Assembly (NCBI RefSeq): GCF_947497005.1
Contig: NZ_CANMFF010000014.1
Coordinates: 61,142-125,141, forward strand
DNA length: 64,000 nt
Source: an uncultured Ruegeria sp.
GTDB lineage: Bacteria; Pseudomonadota; Alphaproteobacteria; Rhodobacterales; Rhodobacteraceae
Reading direction: 5' to 3'
Shown here: piece after piece, positions 62,165 through 64,000 of the stretch
Layout: each line of letters starts with the position of its first letter
Position numbering within the stretch: position 1 is the stretch's first letter
The notes under the pieces: generated by a model
Databases searched by the model: none
What the model saw: the letters and a program-made list of their open reading frames with translations, nothing else
Told to the model about the DNA's origin: nothing
Program-made: the position numbers and the translations under genes

Positions 62165-62446
62165 TTGGCGGCGCTAGGGAGCAAGAAACTGACTACTGCC
62201 ATTATCTTTGACTGCGAGTTCCTGACTTCGGGTGGCTCTCCGTCGAGGTTTTGGTGTGGGCCTTATGATCCAGATCCAGTGATTGCACAGGTAGGGCTTG
62301 TGAAGCTCAGCTTAAATGATGACGGTCGCATTTTGGACAAGGCTCGTTTTTACACCATTCCAATGGATAGAACTGGTCAACGCTCTTCCCTTGATCCTCT
62401 ATTCATCAAACTGACCGGCATCACTGAAGAGAAACTGGACGCCAAC
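62165..62446 (+). pseudogene. 5' part of the DnaQ-like exonuclease gene
   Basis: Encodes TTAIIFDCEFLTSGGSPSRF, with the first active-site DxE as FDCEF, then VIAQVGLVKLSLNDDG and ITEEKLDAN, after which the breakpoint diverts the frame into antisense phage sequence. There is no ATG; TTG 62165 or CTG 62189 (AGGGAG upstream) could start it. The 3' part is at 58193-58543 on the minus strand. Confidence 0.8.
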
Positions 62447-63729
62447 CCTTCGTCCTGTTGAACCTTGTCGCCACCAAGGCGCAGAGCGCGCCCGTAGAAG
62501 GGCACAGCCTTTTTAACGGCCTCCCGTAGCTCTGAGGCCAGTTTCCGCGCCCTGAGGCCCTTGGCATTCATTCTACCGAACTGATCGACGGATTCGCGGG
62601 CTATGCCGTCCAACGCCTTCTTGATTTCGTCCAACTGCTGCACATTCGGCATCTCTCGGAAGGCAACACTACCATCGTCGCCAATCTGGGCCATGATTTG
62701 CTGATTACGCAGGCCATTGGCTGTCATCGCTTCGTTGGCTTCATCAATCGCGGTCTGTAGGGTTTTCGCCGGCACACGTGACAGGGTGTCTTCAATGCTG
62801 CGCCCAGCGCCCCCGGAATAATCGATTGGCTTTGCGTAGGCCGCGTCATAGGCCTTTTGCCTTGCCGTTGAGGTGCCTTGTGAAATTTCCTTGGCTGCGG
62901 CCTTGATTCCCTTGGGTTTACCGAAAACCCCGTCGAGCACTTGATTCAGTCGCTGACCAACCCGCGCTGCGCGCCCTTCTACGGCGTTTCTGGCGGCATT
63001 TAGGGCTTTTCCGCCTGTTGTGGCCGCTGCGTCCAACAGCGCCCCTGTTGAAGGGCCTGCATCGGCTAGCAGCGCATCTTCACCCAGCCGAGTTAACCGC
63101 GCCTGCGCCTCGTTCAGATTGTCATTGACGATGCCTCGCCTGACGATCCGCGCCGCGGCAGGGGAGATGCCAAGTTCATCTGCAATCGTGCGGGCATCCA
63201 GTTTCTTTACCCGGCGGGCTATCGCGGTAATGCCCTCACCGCTCATTGAGGCGATAGGGCCAAGGAACCCGGCAAGCGTTCCACCAATTGCGGCTCCCTT
63301 AGCAACCCCTTGAATGCGTTCGCCTTCATCGGCCCGCCCTGCGAAGTTTGCAGCGCCTTCTACGGCTCCAGCCGGAGCAGAAACCGCGCCCGCGCGCATC
63401 CCACGCCCAAGCGTATTTGCGCCCTTGGCGATGAAATCCCCGGCTTTCGCGGCCCCGGCACCAACGGCTAAGGGAATCGCTGTGGCAACGCCGCCTGCAA
63501 CGTTGAGGGCGGCAGATTGGCCGGGATGCTGACGTTCCATTGCATCAGAGGTCAGGCGCATGTTTTCCGCCGCCTCGGGGCTAACCATTCCTACGGCCTC
63601 GTCTGCCCACTCACCTACAAACGGGGTGCCTTGGATGAATTCCTGTGCGCGGGCCGCAACCGGGTTTTCTGCGATGCGCTGTTGATCAACATCACGCTGC
63701 ATCAGATCCACCGGCTTTGCGCCTTCCAT
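62447..63729 (-). pseudogene. 5' part of the Ala-rich phage protein gene
   Basis: About 428 codons: QEFIQGTPFVGEWADEAVGM, Gly/Ala-rich membrane-active stretches (NVAGGVATAIPLAVGAGAAK, GVAKGAAIGGTLAGFLGPIA), then helical RRVKKLDARTIADELGISPA and RKLASELREAVKKAVPFYGR to QQDE at the breakpoint. The Gly/Ala-rich parts are like phage ejection or tape-type virion proteins. Upstream of ATG 63729 the frame continues (RGYATNDQARIAEI). An ATG at 63820 with ATGA coupling opens a neighbouring frame (MIAQKVREQAAGSTSAEG) that would join it if one G of the GGGG at about 63769-63772 were removed, so a frameshift near the 5' end is likely. Confidence 0.75.
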
Positions 63730-63924
63730 GATTTCAGCAATCCGCGCTTGGTCATTAGTGGCATATCCCCTCTGCGGAGGTACTTCCTGCTGCCTGCTCT
63801 CTTACCTTCTGCGCTATCATTTTTTACCCTCGATATCCTCAATGTGGGGTAGCATATTACCACCTAAAAATCAAGAACAAGTCGTGAACAATACTTGGGG
63901 GAAAGAAGCCTACGGGAAGAGATG

Positions 63925-64000
63925 TGACCTGCCCCCCGAAACTTCCCTCGCTCTGATGTAGAGTTTGCTCAACTTTTCGAAGGAGCAAACGAATGCGAAA
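63925..64000 (+). mobile_element. Left end of a probable IS3-family element with the start of orfA
   Basis: TGACCTGCCCCCCGAA at 63925 looks like an IS3-type terminal inverted repeat. After about 55 bp comes GAAGGAGCAAACGA and ATG 63993 (Met-Arg-Lys), the usual spacing and start of IS3 orfA. Only the first bases of the gene are inside the window, so this is inference. Confidence 0.5.

Larger units (their letters stand above)
58544..62446. other. Inverted 3.9-kb segment
   Basis: Its ends split two genes so that each has one half on either strand (exonuclease: 62165-62446 plus and 58193-58543 minus; phage protein: 62447-63729 minus and 58544-59237 plus). Re-inverting 58544-62446 rejoins both in frame. 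Breakpoints are placed by reading-frame fit and could be off by a few bases. Nearby bases are CCCCC|TTAG on the left and CCAAC|CCTTCG on the right; no long inverted repeat is seen at the ends. Confidence 0.75.

Overview
The window looks like the chromosome of a marine Roseobacter-group alphaproteobacterium (Rhodobacteraceae, Ruegeria-like). The evidence is GcrA and a GapR-type protein, the NDUFA12-type complex I accessory subunit, an argD-argF pair, clpP-clpX, a DUF2155/MlaD/NDUFA12 group, high-GC third codon positions, and GC-rich intergenic palindromes of a style I associate with this family. No strain name can be read from the sequence itself.

From 1 to about 55,000 the DNA is mostly ordinary core genome. 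Region by region: a BenE-type transporter (cut by the window edge), valS, a dienelactone hydrolase, a lone molybdopterin oxidoreductase subunit overlapping a DUF2235 hydrolase, an amber-broken membrane protein gene, and gcrA (1-10,000). Next come membrane transporters, argD-argF, a haem-type membrane protein paired with a Tat-exported intradiol-dioxygenase-like protein, pirin, panE, a phosphate transporter, Nudix, hrpB, meaB and rpmB (10,000-25,300). Then a copper-handling pair, HdeD-like, a sirtuin, a tyrosine phosphatase, LysR and lepA (25,300-33,000). A small patchy accessory stretch follows (33,000-37,600): an AT-rich membrane protein, a methyltransferase gene bracketed by 27-bp direct repeats, an antitoxin without a toxin, a structured-RNA-like element and an entericidin-type lipoprotein. 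Core genes resume with a persulfide-sensor-like ArsR protein, clpP, clpX, ridA, NDUFA12, mlaD, aat, accC-accB, then a signalling operon (XRE regulator, receiver, small membrane protein, symporter-fused histidine kinase, FliM-like protein) and a sulfur/persulfide operon (DUF442, two YeeE/YedE halves, ETHE1-like metallo-hydrolase), then gapR and tRNA-Leu(UAA).

From the tRNA-Leu gene (54,924-55,009) to the right edge lies a genomic island with prophage remains: a secreted Cys-rich miniprotein, a secreted trypsin-like protease, an XRE repressor with its own palindromic operator, and phage-type small genes (HGG protein, zinc-finger protein, truncated antirepressor, small membrane proteins). An IS3-type element appears to begin at the right edge.

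The most striking observation is in this island. A 3.9-kb segment (about 58,544-62,446) is inverted, and each breakpoint cuts a gene. A DnaQ-like exonuclease has its 5' part on the plus strand at 62,165-62,446 and its 3' part on the minus strand at 58,193-58,543. A large Ala-rich phage protein has its 5' part on the minus strand at 62,447-63,729 and its 3' part on the plus strand at 58,544-59,237. Flipping the segment back on paper restores both reading frames. Either this is a real recent inversion (or a phase switch), or it is an assembly error.
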